A stretch of DNA of 32,631 nt from positions 1 through 32,631 of the forward strand of contig CAMJMR010000001.1 of the NCBI GenBank assembly GCA_946407095.1, given 5' to 3'. The notes beneath the pieces are model-generated. The model was not told the origin of the DNA. It searched no databases and saw only the letters and a list, made by a program, of their open reading frames with translations. Source of the stretch: an uncultured Selenomonadales bacterium. GTDB taxonomy: Bacteria; Bacillota; Negativicutes; Selenomonadales; Selenomonadaceae. Both the position numbers and the translations under genes were made by a program. Shown here piece by piece: positions 15,841 through 24,357 of this stretch (the first letter of the stretch is position 1; each line of letters begins with the position of its first letter).

Positions 15841-15951
15841 ACTAGCAATGCGCCAGCGTTGCGTTTCGGCGCGGCAAGCGGTTGAAAAATATCGAACGGC
15901 ACGGCGCGCTTTCCGGGTCAAGCTTCAAGCTTGCGCTTTTAAAGCGACCTC
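15841..15951 (+). repeat. Repeat family 2, copy b (overlaps folB 3' end)
   Basis: Same module order as copy a: GCAATGCGCCAGCGTTGC, GGCGCGGC, GGCACGGCGCGCT, GGGTCAAGCTTCAAGCTTG, and CGCTTTTAAAGCGACC. On the - strand its first bases encode the last three residues and stop codon of folB. Confidence 0.75.
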
Positions 15952-16361
15952 TGTTTCCATTGACGCCCTTGCTTCCAAATGCCCGCCAAAGATTCGGTTG
16001 CGCGGTTCCTGGTAATTTCGACTGCCGCTCCCGTGAATTTCGCCTCGACGGGCGGCGCGGCCTTGCGCAAGGTGACTTTCACGCCCTCCAAAAGCATGTA
16101 CCGCCTCAAAAGAAAGTCAACAATCACTTGCGCGACCGTCTCAATCAAATTGCGCGAAGTGCCGCCGATAATTTTCTGAACGTCCGAGATAACCGTTGCG
16201 TAGTCAATCGTATCGCCGAGGTCATCGCTTTTGCTTGCCGCCGACAAGTCAAGATAAAGCTCAATGTCGACGATAAAAGTTTGCGGCGTACTGCGTTCCT
16301 CTTCCGAGCAGCCGTGCCGCCCGACAGCTTCCACGCCCGTCAAAATAATTTTGTCTGCCAT
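15939..16361 (-). CDS. folB: Dihydroneopterin aldolase
   Basis: A 140-residue enzyme that cleaves dihydroneopterin to the HPPK substrate. Family marks are GVEAVGRHGCSEEE, the TIDYATV tyrosine, LIETVAQ with its active-site Glu, and the VTLRKAAPPV lysine. The core ends near residue 118; the remaining 22 residues are unusual, and the final RSL-stop is encoded by repeat 2b, so the tail looks like a product of repeat insertion. The ATG shares one base with the folP stop (TAATG), with GGGGAGGA upstream. Confidence 0.93.
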   Translation of the reverse strand: MADKIILTGVEAVGRHGCSEEERSTPQTFIVDIELYLDLSAASKSDDLGDTIDYATVISDVQKIIGGTSRNLIETVAQVIVDFLLRRYMLLEGVKVTLRKAAPPVEAKFTGAAVEITRNRATESLAGIWKQGRQWKQRSL

Positions 16362-17191
16362 TAAAATTTTCCTCCCCTTAATAGACTGTCTGTCATGAGA
16401 CGCATTCTGGAAATCATTTTAACATTGTGGACGCGAATGATGTCGACGCCCTTTGAAATGGCGTGCACGCAAATCGCGCCCGTAGCCTCGTCGCGTTCGT
16501 CAAGTTTCAGCTTGGTTGCCCGACCGATGACGCGCTTGCGGCTGACACTTATCAGCAAAGAAATTTCTTGCCCGTCCAGAGTCTTCAGCTCGTCCAGGCG
16601 GCGCAAGATTGTCAAGTCGTCGTTGAAGGTCTTGCCGAAGCCAATGCCGGGGTCGAAAATCACTTGCGTAGAATCTAATTTATGTTCCGCGCAGGCCGCC
16701 AATGTCCGCCGGAAAAATTTTTTCACGTCAGCGATAATGTCACCGTCCGAACATTTTTCGTTGTGCATGGCGACGACGGGCGCGTTGAATTTTTTGGCAA
16801 CGTCAATCATGCGCGAATCCTCCAAGCCGTGAACGTCGTTTATGATATTCGCGCCGAGTTCAAAAGCCTGCGCGGCGACTTCGGGCTTGTAAGTGTCGAC
16901 GGAAACGGGCGCGCCGAGACTTTTTATCGAGGGCAAAACTTTTTCGAGACGCGAAAATTCTTCGTCGGCACTGATAGGCACGGCGTGCGGATGCGTCGAC
17001 TCCGCGCCGACATCGATAATATCCGCGCCGTATTCAATCAGCTGCGCCGCGTGCGCCACCGCCGCTTCGGTCGAAAAATATTTCCCGCCGTCCGAAAAAG
17101 AATCGGGCGTCACGTTCAAGATACCCATCACCAATGTTTTGCCGCCGACGGTTAATTTTTGTCCGCCGCGCAGATTAAAAATTTTCTTCAA
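16361..17191 (-). CDS. folP: Dihydropteroate synthase
   Basis: A 276-residue enzyme that condenses the pterin pyrophosphate with p-aminobenzoate, the target of sulfonamides. The TIM-barrel motifs are present: NVTPDSFSDGG (26-36), DPGIGFGKT, SRK and RVHNVK. The loop that normally reads ESTRPG reads ESTHPH (H67, H69), replacing the usual Arg. The start is taken as TTG at 17191, nine bases after AGGAG; an in-frame TTG at 17200 directly abuts that site and is unlikely. First gene of the folate operon, with a promoter about 20 bases upstream and a short leader. Confidence 0.93.
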   Translation of the reverse strand: MKKIFNLRGGQKLTVGGKTLVMGILNVTPDSFSDGGKYFSTEAAVAHAAQLIEYGADIIDVGAESTHPHAVPISADEEFSRLEKVLPSIKSLGAPVSVDTYKPEVAAQAFELGANIINDVHGLEDSRMIDVAKKFNAPVVAMHNEKCSDGDIIADVKKFFRRTLAACAEHKLDSTQVIFDPGIGFGKTFNDDLTILRRLDELKTLDGQEISLLISVSRKRVIGRATKLKLDERDEATGAICVHAISKGVDIIRVHNVKMISRMRLMTDSLLRGGKF

Positions 17192-17211
17192 ATTCCTCAA
17201 CTCCTGCCCGC

Positions 17212-17240
17212 ATTATAGCGCAAGCTTGCCGTAAGTTCAA
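17212..17240 (-). promoter_or_regulatory. Promoter of the folate operon
   Basis: On the - strand, -35 TTGAAC (17240-17235), 17-base spacer, -10 TATAAT (17217-17212). Transcription would begin close to the folP start, leaving no room for a riboswitch. Confidence 0.7.
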
Positions 17241-17241
17241 A

Positions 17242-17270
17242 TTGACAATTAGCCGCGCAAACCTTAAAAT
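17242..17270 (+). promoter_or_regulatory. Promoter of the RND operon
   Basis: -35 TTGACA (17242-17247), 17-base spacer, -10 TAAAAT (17265-17270). It is back-to-back with the folate promoter, with one base between the two -35 boxes, so one operator could affect both. Confidence 0.75.
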
Positions 17271-17306
17271 TCTTTTATATTTTCTCAAGAAACGGGAGGG
17301 GTCGAA

Positions 17307-18590
17307 GTGGTTTTATCGAAAGCCAAACTGATGACAATGACGGCATTGCTCGTTGCGTCTTCGATAGTTTTCGGCGGGTGCGGCGACGACGACAAGGGCA
17401 ACCAACAGGCTCAAGCTCAAAAGGCGCAAGTCAAGGCCATGAAGGTTATCCGACGCGACACGCCGCTTGCAAGCGAATACGCGGGGCATCTTGTCGGCAC
17501 GGAGGAGGTAAAAGTTCAATCAAAAGTTTCGGGCAACGTCGTGGAGAAATTGATAAACGGCGGGCAGTTCGTCGAGCAGGGGCAGTTGCTTTATCGTATC
17601 GATTCGCGCCAATACAAATCGGCCGTCTTGCGCGCTCAAGCCGACCTTGCGCAGGCCGAGGCCGTCTTGGAGCAATCGCTTGCCACTTACAACAATTCTG
17701 TGATTGACCTTCAGCGCAATCAAAAACTGTTCGAGGAGTCTGCTATCCCCGAACAATCCGTCACCACTCAAGCGGCGACAGTCCGCGCGAACGAGGCTAC
17801 TTGTGCGGCGAACGAGGCGGCCATCTACGCTTGCCAAGCTGCCCTTAGAACCGCGCAGGAAGATTTGGCCGACACCGAAATCTACGCGCCCATGAGCGGT
17901 CAGCTCGGCGTCGACGATGTGGCGGTCGGCACTTTCGTTTCGGCGGGGCAAACCAATCTTGTGACAATCGGCGCGCCCGATCCTATTTTTGTGCAATTTT
18001 CCATAAGCGAATCTGATTATCTGCGCTTCATGACGGTGCAGAATATGCAATCCGAACATAATCCCATTGTCGTGACGATAACGCTCGCCGACGGCAAAGA
18101 ATATCCCTTTGAAGGGCGTATCGTCGAAGTCGACCGCGAACTCGCCAACAGCACGGGCTCGCTTATCATGAAGGCACTTTTCCCGAATCCCAGCGGGCTC
18201 CTTATGCCGGGCATGTTCGCGCGCGTCAAGTTGACGGGCGAAGTCATTCCGAATGCCATTCTTGTTCCGCAACGCGCCGTCCAACAACTTTTGGGCAAAT
18301 CGTTCGTCATGGTCGTCGGCAAGGAAAACAAATCCGAGGCGCGCACCGTTGAGTTGGGCGAACAAGTCGGCAGCTACTTCGTCGTCACGAGCGGCATAAA
18401 CACCAACGATACCGTCGTCGTCGAGGGCTTGACCAATTTGCGCGAAGGCGTCGAGCTTAACGTCAAGGAAGTCACGCCGGGCGAAATGGGCTTCACGCTT
18501 GCCAACGTCGTCAGCACCTACAACGCGGACGCCGGACTCAACGCGCCGTCTACCAACCCGAATGCGCCCGACAATCTGCGTGGCAAATGA
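17307..18590 (+). CDS. RND efflux periplasmic adaptor lipoprotein
   Basis: A 427-residue membrane-fusion protein that would link an inner-membrane RND pump to an outer-membrane channel. The signal peptide ends in a lipobox-like FGGC with C25 as the lipidated residue. Next come the lipoyl half-motif region (KVQSKVSGNVVEKLINGGQF), an alpha-helical hairpin (about 95-185), the second lipoyl half (IYAPMSGQLGVDDVAVGTFV), a beta-barrel, and a disordered Asn/Pro-rich tail. Start is GTG at 17307, with GGGAGG 7 bases before it. Its stop overlaps the start of the symporter gene (ATGATGA). No TolC-type channel gene is in the window. Confidence 0.9.
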   Translation: MVLSKAKLMTMTALLVASSIVFGGCGDDDKGNQQAQAQKAQVKAMKVIRRDTPLASEYAGHLVGTEEVKVQSKVSGNVVEKLINGGQFVEQGQLLYRIDSRQYKSAVLRAQADLAQAEAVLEQSLATYNNSVIDLQRNQKLFEESAIPEQSVTTQAATVRANEATCAANEAAIYACQAALRTAQEDLADTEIYAPMSGQLGVDDVAVGTFVSAGQTNLVTIGAPDPIFVQFSISESDYLRFMTVQNMQSEHNPIVVTITLADGKEYPFEGRIVEVDRELANSTGSLIMKALFPNPSGLLMPGMFARVKLTGEVIPNAILVPQRAVQQLLGKSFVMVVGKENKSEARTVELGEQVGSYFVVTSGINTNDTVVVEGLTNLREGVELNVKEVTPGEMGFTLANVVSTYNADAGLNAPSTNPNAPDNLRGK

Positions 18591-20212
18591 TGAAACCGCT
18601 TGTATTAACCGCAGAAAATTTTTCCGACACGCAGGAAGAGCTTGAACGTCGTCTTTCGAGCTTGAACGTCGAGAAAAAAGACAGCTTGCGCGCTCAACTG
18701 CTTGTCGAAGAAATTTTTTGGCGCATGGTCAATAGCGGCAACGCCGCGCAGGTCGAAGTTCGTCCAATCAAAAATTTTTTCGGCAAAGTTCAGATTCGCT
18801 TGACGGCGGAGGGCGCGCCTTACAATCCGCTTGTCGAAGTGTCGGACTGGGACGAAAACGAAGAGGACGAAAATTATTTCCGCATGATGATTCTCAAGGC
18901 GAATCGTCAAAGGCTGAACTGGATTTGCGAACAAAATCTTAACGTCGTGACGATAGACGTGCGCGGCGATGGCAACGGGCAGTTGCGCTTGACGGTGGCG
19001 GGTATCGTCGTCGGTGTCGTCTGCGGCGTCGTGATGAAGGAATTTCTTTCGCCCGAAGCAATCGCGCTTGTCAACGACAACTTAATCGCGCCGATTCAAA
19101 CGATGTTCATGAACGCCTTGAAAATGGTTATTGCGCCGGTGATTTTCTTCAGCGTCATGAGCGGCATAAACAGCATGGGCGCGGACGCAGGCGTCGGGAA
19201 AGTCGGCTCGAAGCTGATAGGGCTCTACCTTACAACGTCGGTCGTCGCGTCGGTCGTCGGCTTGCTAATCGCGTGGCTCGTATTCAGCGGCGAAGTCCCG
19301 CAAATCGGAGCGATACCCTCAAGCGGCGGCGAAGTCACAAGCTACGAATTTTCCTTGATTCAATTCGTCGTCGACATCATCCCCCGCAACTTGGTCAGCC
19401 CCGTTGTCGACGGCAACATGTTGCAAATAATTTTCCTTGCCGTGCTGTTCGGCGTGTGCCTGAACGCGCTCGGCGACAAAGTTCGGCTCCTGCAAGAGAT
19501 TGTTGGCAACTGCAACGAATTCTTCATGAAGGTCGTCGGCGTGATAATCGTCTTCGTGCCGCTTATCGCTTTCTTCGCGATGGTAACCTTGGTTGTCGAA
19601 ACGGGCATCGACACCGTGCTGATGGTGGGCAAGCTGATTGCGGGGCAGTTGGTCGGCAGCGGAGCAATGCTTTGCGTGTACATGATGCTAATCTTATTTA
19701 TCGGGAAGCTTTCGCCGTTGCCGTTCCTGAAAAAAATTCCTGCAATGTGGCCTGTACCCTTCGCGACGAGCAGCAGTGCCGTCACCATGCCGCTTACAAT
19801 GAAATTCTGCACGGAAAAGCTGGGCGTCTCGCCGAAGACAGCGTCGTTTTCCATTCCCGTCGGCACAACCGTCAACATGGACGGTAATTGCATTTACATG
19901 CCGGTAGCCGTGATTATGTTCCTTAAAATGTACGGCGTCGACGTTGATTGGAACACGATTTTGATAATCTTTGCAATGACGGTATCGCTTTCGGTCGGTA
20001 CGCCCGCCGTGCCCAATGCGGCTGTCATTTGCATTTTGACCATTACGTCGATGTTCGGCGTGCCCGGCGACATTGCGGGCGTGCTGTTTTGTACCAGCGT
20101 TATTTGCGACAGAATCGTTACTTGTTTCAATGTGACGGGCGACGTGGCGGCAAGCGTGACATTGGCGCGAACAGAAAATCTTTTGGACGAGAAAATTTAT
20201 TTTAGGGACTAG
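18587..20212 (+). CDS. ATPase-like domain fused to dicarboxylate/amino acid:cation symporter
   Basis: A 541-residue fusion. Residues 1-125 look like a shortened anti-sigma/RsbW-type ATP-binding fold (LRAQLLVEEIFWRMVNSGNA, then KVQIRLTAEGAPYNPL); the glycine-rich G1/G2 loops are not evident, so ATP binding is doubtful. Residues about 135-541 are a DAACS (glutamate/dicarboxylate) sodium symporter, with the FATSSSAVTMPLTM serine hairpin and TTVNMDGN, where the family usually has NMDGT. The cytosolic domain may regulate transport; that is inference. The gene overlaps the efflux adaptor stop, has no strong ribosome site of its own, and precedes repeat B and the RND pump. Confidence 0.82.
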   Translation: MMKPLVLTAENFSDTQEELERRLSSLNVEKKDSLRAQLLVEEIFWRMVNSGNAAQVEVRPIKNFFGKVQIRLTAEGAPYNPLVEVSDWDENEEDENYFRMMILKANRQRLNWICEQNLNVVTIDVRGDGNGQLRLTVAGIVVGVVCGVVMKEFLSPEAIALVNDNLIAPIQTMFMNALKMVIAPVIFFSVMSGINSMGADAGVGKVGSKLIGLYLTTSVVASVVGLLIAWLVFSGEVPQIGAIPSSGGEVTSYEFSLIQFVVDIIPRNLVSPVVDGNMLQIIFLAVLFGVCLNALGDKVRLLQEIVGNCNEFFMKVVGVIIVFVPLIAFFAMVTLVVETGIDTVLMVGKLIAGQLVGSGAMLCVYMMLILFIGKLSPLPFLKKIPAMWPVPFATSSSAVTMPLTMKFCTEKLGVSPKTASFSIPVGTTVNMDGNCIYMPVAVIMFLKMYGVDVDWNTILIIFAMTVSLSVGTPAVPNAAVICILTITSMFGVPGDIAGVLFCTSVICDRIVTCFNVTGDVAASVTLARTENLLDEKIYFRD

Positions 20213-20235
20213 AAACTGTGGGCTATTGGTAACAT

Positions 20236-20390
20236 GCCGCGTAATATTTGGGCGCGCATGGACGCGCGCCTTGCGCGGACATGCGCGCACACGCCGCGAA
20301 TTGAAACCGAGATGCGCCTTTCTTTGCTACTTGCTTTCGCCGCCGAAAGAAAGTAGATCCTAAACATTAAAGCCATTGAAACGCCGAATC
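20236..20390 (+). repeat. Repeat family 1, copy B (155 bp)
   Basis: A 155-bp unit about 85% identical by eye to 30191-30345. It contains GGCGCGCATGGACGCGCGCC and TGCGCGGACATGCGCGCA hairpins, a CTACTT ... AAGTAG hairpin, and ends TTGAAACGCCGAATC. Flanks carry traces of the MITE ends: TAGGGACT at 20203 (overlapping the symporter stop) and ATTTACCAAC at about 20405. It separates the symporter and pump genes. Confidence 0.75.
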
Positions 20391-20445
20391 AAAGGAACAC
20401 ACCCATTTACCAACACGTCCTGCTTAATAACTAAGGAGACCGCTT

Positions 20446-23400
20446 ATGGCAAAATTTTTTATCCACCGCCCGATATTCGCGATAGTCATTGCCCTGATAA
20501 TCACGCTCGTCGGTATCCTCGCGGCACTGCAACTTCCTATCGCGCAATATCCTCAAATTTCACCGCCGACAATTTCAGTCAGCACAACCTACACCGGCGC
20601 GAACGCCTCAGTCGTCAATGAGACTATCGCGCAGGTTATCGAACAGCAGGTAAACGGCACCGACGGCATGGACTACATGAGCTCCAACTCGGACGACACG
20701 GGTCGCTACAGCTTGCAGGTCGTCTTTGAAGTCGGCACAGACGGCGATATGGACTCCGTCAAAGTTCAGAACAACGTCGCCATTGCCAACGCAAGCTTGC
20801 CAACCGACGTTCAGCGGCAAGGCGTCACGACTCGCAAGGCGTCGAACGAAATGGCTCTGTTCCTCGCCATGTACTCGCCCACGGGCGAATACGACCGCGC
20901 CTTCATGAAGAACTACGCCGACATCTACCTTATGGACGAAATCAAGCGCGTCGACGGCGTCGGTGACGTTCAAATCTTCGGCTCCGATTATTCAATGCGC
21001 ATTTGGCTCAATCCCGACAAGCTCGCCGAATACAACTTGACCGTCGCCGAAGTTTCCGCCGCCATCAACGAACAGAACTTGCAGGCCGCCGCCGGCACTA
21101 TCGGCTCAATGCCGCTTGCTCAAGGGCAGGAAAAGCAATACACCGGCAAAGTCCAAGGGCGTCTGTCCGAAATGTCGGAGTTCGGCAATATCGTCCTCAA
21201 GGCGAACGGTGACGGCACCTTCGTCTACATGAAGGACGTGGCGCGAATCGAATCGGGTCAGCGCGCCAATAACGTCGTCGCGAAGTTCAACGGCTATCCG
21301 TCGGTCGGCTTCGGCATTCAGCTCACAAGCGATGCCAACGCAATGAATACGGTTCGCGGCGTGCAAGACATTATTGAACGCCAACGCCCGAACTTGCCGC
21401 CCAACCTTTTCATCAGCGAAATTTTCGACAGCACGGACTACATTCGCGCGTCAATCAACGAAGTGGCGCACACGTTCTTTGAGGCGTTGCTACTCGTCGT
21501 GTTGGTTATCTTCATCTTCCTGCAGAGCTGGCGCGCCACGATAATCCCGCTGTTGGCAGTTCCCGTCTCGCTTATCGGGACGTTCGCGGCATTCGTAGTT
21601 CTCGGCTTTTCAATCAACACGCTGACTTTGTTCGCGATGGTTTTGGCAATCGGCTTGGTCGTCGACGACGCGATTGTCGTTATCGAAAACGTCGAGCACC
21701 ACATGGAGGAAGGACTTCAGCCCGTCGACGCAACCGAACGCGCCATGGACGAAGTTCAAGGCCCTGTCGTGGCGATAGCTTTGGTATTGGCGGCGGTGTT
21801 CGTGCCCGTCGCGTTCCTGGGCGGCATGATGGGCGTCCTTTATCGGCAATTCGCTTTGACAATCGCAATATCGATGGGCTTGTCGGCATTCGTTGCGCTC
21901 ACGTTGACGCCCGCGCTCTGCGCCATCATCCTCAAGCCCAAAGACCCCAATGCCAAGCAAGGCATCTTCGACAAATTCTTTAACGGCTTTAACAACTGGT
22001 TCGAGCGCACGAAGAACGGCTACGTCGGAATCGTCGCGGCGTTTATCAAACGCTCACAGCTTGCGATAATCTTCCTGCTTATCGTCGGCGGCGTCACCTG
22101 GATGATTTATCAGCGGCTCCCGTCGACCTTCGTGCCCGAAGAGGATCAGGGCTACTTCTTCACGTCGATAAGCCTGCCCGAAGGCACGTCGATGAATCAC
22201 ACCGTCGAAACGATTGACAAGCTCGGCGGCGCGGTCATGAAGGAAATGCCCGGCTTGAAAAACTGCATGATGATAACGGGCTTTGACATCTTGTCGTTCG
22301 GCTCCAAGCCCAACGCGGGCATAATCGTTTGCGGCTTGGAGGATTGGACGAAGCGCGGCAAAGATGCGTCGGTCAGCGCGTGCGTCGGGACGATGTTCCG
22401 CCTCGGTGCAATGACGGTGCCTGAAGCGCAAGTTATCGCCTTCAACCCGCCCGCCTTGCCAGGTCTGGGCAACGTCGGCGGCTGGTCAATGCAGTTACAG
22501 GATATGGCGGGTCACACGGACGTTGAGCTTGACGACTTGACTAAGCGAATCGTCGCCAAGGCCAATCAGCGTCCCGAAATGGCGGGCGTCCGCACGACTT
22601 TCAACATTGCCTCGCCGACCGTCGAATACGAAATCGACCGCGAAAAGATTAAGCTCCTCGGCGTGCAGCTCTCGGACGTCTTCACGGCTCTGCAAGTCAA
22701 CTTCGGCGGCATGCAAGTCAACGACTTCAACAAATTCGGCAGGACGTACAAAGTCATGCTTCAATCGGACGTGCTTTACCGCTCGGAGGCCGATTGTGCG
22801 CGTTTCGTCTTCGTCAAAGGCAGCGGCGGGCAAATGGTGCCGCTCAGTGCCCTAATCACCCCGAAATATTCCACGGGTCCCACGCAAATTTCGCGCTTCA
22901 ATGCCGCCCGCGCCGTCACGATTCAAGGCAATGCCGGCGCAGGTTACAGCTCGGGGCAAGCCATGGCGGCCATTGAGGAAATCGTAAACGAAGAGGCGGG
23001 CGTCGGCTTCAATATCGAATGGTCGGGTCAGTCTCGCGAAGAAAAGAAGGCTGCAAGCTCCACGGGGCAAGTCTTGGCGTTGTCGTTGGTGTTCGTCTTC
23101 CTTATGCTCGCCGCGCTCTACGAAAGCTGGTCGGTGCCCTACGCCGTCCTTTTGAGCGTGCCTACAGGACTTTTCGGCGCGGTCTTTTCGGAATATTTTT
23201 TGTCATGGGTCTCTGCGACGCTAAACAACGGTCAAGCAAACCCGGGACTTCAAGACAGCGTTTACTTCCAGATAGGCGTTATCACGATAATCGGCTTGGC
23301 GGCGAAGAATGCGATACTGATTGTTGAGTTCGCAAAAGTGCGCGTCGACCGCGGCATGCCGCCCGTTAAAGCAGCGATAGAGGCGGCAGGTTTGCGCCTT

Positions 23401-23640
23401 CGCCCGATATTGATGACTTCGCTTGCGTTCATAATCGGTTGCTTGCCTTTGGCTATGGCATCGGGTGCAGGCTCGGCGGCTCGCAACGGAATGGGCGTCT
23501 GCGTCGTCGGCGGCTTGACGTTCGCCACGATGCTGGGCGTTTTCGTTATCCCCGTGCTGTTCGTTATAACAGAATGGGTAGCTAAGAAACTCGGCTTCAT
23601 GAAGCAAGAAAAGCAGAAGTCCTCGATTGATTACATGTAA
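20446..23640 (+). CDS. RND multidrug efflux pump (HAE1/AcrB type)
   Basis: A 1064-residue inner-membrane proton antiporter that exports hydrophobic compounds, working with the adaptor at 17307. It has the twelve-helix plan with two large periplasmic loops. Key proton-relay residues match AcrB: D407 and D408 in LVVDDAIVVIENV and K954 in AAKNAILIVEFAK. The start MAKFFIHRPIFA is typical. ATG at 20446 has AAGGAGA upstream. It follows the symporter after a 233-base gap filled by repeat B, so it may be read through from the 17242 promoter or from the repeat. A terminator follows. Substrates cannot be told. Confidence 0.95.
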   Translation: MAKFFIHRPIFAIVIALIITLVGILAALQLPIAQYPQISPPTISVSTTYTGANASVVNETIAQVIEQQVNGTDGMDYMSSNSDDTGRYSLQVVFEVGTDGDMDSVKVQNNVAIANASLPTDVQRQGVTTRKASNEMALFLAMYSPTGEYDRAFMKNYADIYLMDEIKRVDGVGDVQIFGSDYSMRIWLNPDKLAEYNLTVAEVSAAINEQNLQAAAGTIGSMPLAQGQEKQYTGKVQGRLSEMSEFGNIVLKANGDGTFVYMKDVARIESGQRANNVVAKFNGYPSVGFGIQLTSDANAMNTVRGVQDIIERQRPNLPPNLFISEIFDSTDYIRASINEVAHTFFEALLLVVLVIFIFLQSWRATIIPLLAVPVSLIGTFAAFVVLGFSINTLTLFAMVLAIGLVVDDAIVVIENVEHHMEEGLQPVDATERAMDEVQGPVVAIALVLAAVFVPVAFLGGMMGVLYRQFALTIAISMGLSAFVALTLTPALCAIILKPKDPNAKQGIFDKFFNGFNNWFERTKNGYVGIVAAFIKRSQLAIIFLLIVGGVTWMIYQRLPSTFVPEEDQGYFFTSISLPEGTSMNHTVETIDKLGGAVMKEMPGLKNCMMITGFDILSFGSKPNAGIIVCGLEDWTKRGKDASVSACVGTMFRLGAMTVPEAQVIAFNPPALPGLGNVGGWSMQLQDMAGHTDVELDDLTKRIVAKANQRPEMAGVRTTFNIASPTVEYEIDREKIKLLGVQLSDVFTALQVNFGGMQVNDFNKFGRTYKVMLQSDVLYRSEADCARFVFVKGSGGQMVPLSALITPKYSTGPTQISRFNAARAVTIQGNAGAGYSSGQAMAAIEEIVNEEAGVGFNIEWSGQSREEKKAASSTGQVLALSLVFVFLMLAALYESWSVPYAVLLSVPTGLFGAVFSEYFLSWVSATLNNGQANPGLQDSVYFQIGVITIIGLAAKNAILIVEFAKVRVDRGMPPVKAAIEAAGLRLRPILMTSLAFIIGCLPLAMASGAGSAARNGMGVCVVGGLTFATMLGVFVIPVLFVITEWVAKKLGFMKQEKQKSSIDYM

Positions 23641-23649
23641 AAACTCTAT

Positions 23650-23676
23650 CGGCTCCCTTCGGGGGGCTTTTTTTGT
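23650..23676 (+). terminator. Terminator of the RND operon
   Basis: GGCTCCC-TTC-GGGGGGC followed by T7, ten bases after the pump stop codon. Confidence 0.8.
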
Positions 23677-23716
23677 TAAGTTGTACTATAAGGAATGCAA
23701 ATTGAACTTCGGGCGC

Positions 23717-23745
23717 GTCGACAAAGAAAAAGTTTTTGATAAAAT
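23717..23745 (+). promoter_or_regulatory. Promoter of the XRE cassette
   Basis: -35-like TCGACA, 16-base spacer, -10 TAAAAT in the run TTTTTGATAAAATATG, about 45 bases before the regulator ATG. The -35 is one base from consensus. Confidence 0.4.
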
Positions 23746-23788
23746 ATGCCCAAGATGAATTTCTACAACAACTTCGGGAGGAAATCAC

Positions 23789-24169
23789 ATGAAGGAAGAT
23801 TTTCGCGAAGAGATGCGCTGTATCGGAATGAAAATCGCGGGCTTTCGCAGGTTGCGGAACATGACGCAAGAAGAGCTCGCCGAAAAAGTGAACATAAGCA
23901 AAAGTTATCTGTCACACATAGAAAGTGCCTCCGCGAATAAAAATATTTCTTTACCGCTGTTGATAAGAGTTTCTAAAGCTTTGGACGTTGAATTGGCTTT
24001 GCTTACCGACATTGACGGCATATTCAAATCGGACTTGAAAAATTTCTGGAGCGATATGAAAGAGACGTTCGAGGGAATAAAAAAGCTCAACGACGACATG
24101 GACAAGATGTTGGAGCAATTCGAGAAGGCAGACAAGATTTTTTCAAGCAGAGGTGCCGATGAAAAATGA
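23789..24169 (+). CDS. XRE-family transcriptional regulator
   Basis: A 126-residue DNA-binding protein. Residues about 11-66 are a Cro/C1-type helix-turn-helix (MTQEELAEKVNISKSYLSHIE), and residues about 75-115 form a charged helical, coiled-coil-like tail (MKETFEGIKKLNDDMDKMLEQFEKADK) that may mediate pairing. ATG at 23789 follows GGGAGGA. It is the first gene of a run of closely spaced small genes with strong ribosome sites and probably controls them. Such regulators are common in prophage and host-defence cassettes, but nothing here fixes the role. Confidence 0.88.
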   Translation: MKEDFREEMRCIGMKIAGFRRLRNMTQEELAEKVNISKSYLSHIESASANKNISLPLLIRVSKALDVELALLTDIDGIFKSDLKNFWSDMKETFEGIKKLNDDMDKMLEQFEKADKIFSSRGADEK

Positions 24170-24181
24170 GGAGGTGATTTT

Positions 24182-24346
24182 ATGGCGACGACAAGAAGTG
24201 TGAACTGTCCGCATTGCGGGCGGAAGCTCGGAGCGTATCCCGTCGATTTGCCGACTGTTCAACGGACGAACGGGACTTGCCCCGCTTGCGGCAAACGTTA
24301 CACCGTCGAATACGGGCAAAACAAACTCAAAGTCAGCAAAGGTTAG
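24182..24346 (+). CDS. Small zinc-ribbon protein
   Basis: A 54-residue protein with two zinc knuckles, CPHCGRK (residues 9-12) and CPACGKRY, separated by about 23 residues, ending in a basic tail. It is supported by a near-perfect ribosome site (GAGGAGGTGA, 7 bases before the ATG), starts 12 bases after the regulator stop, and its stop is directly followed by the ribosome site of the next gene. Probably a nucleic-acid or protein-binding accessory factor; the function is unknown. Confidence 0.75.
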   Translation: MATTRSVNCPHCGRKLGAYPVDLPTVQRTNGTCPACGKRYTVEYGQNKLKVSKG

Positions 24347-24357
24347 GAGGAATGGCA

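Noticed and set aside
17191-17235. Folate riboswitch in the folP leader
   Set aside because: The -10 box lies about 20 bases from the start codon, leaving no room for an aptamer.
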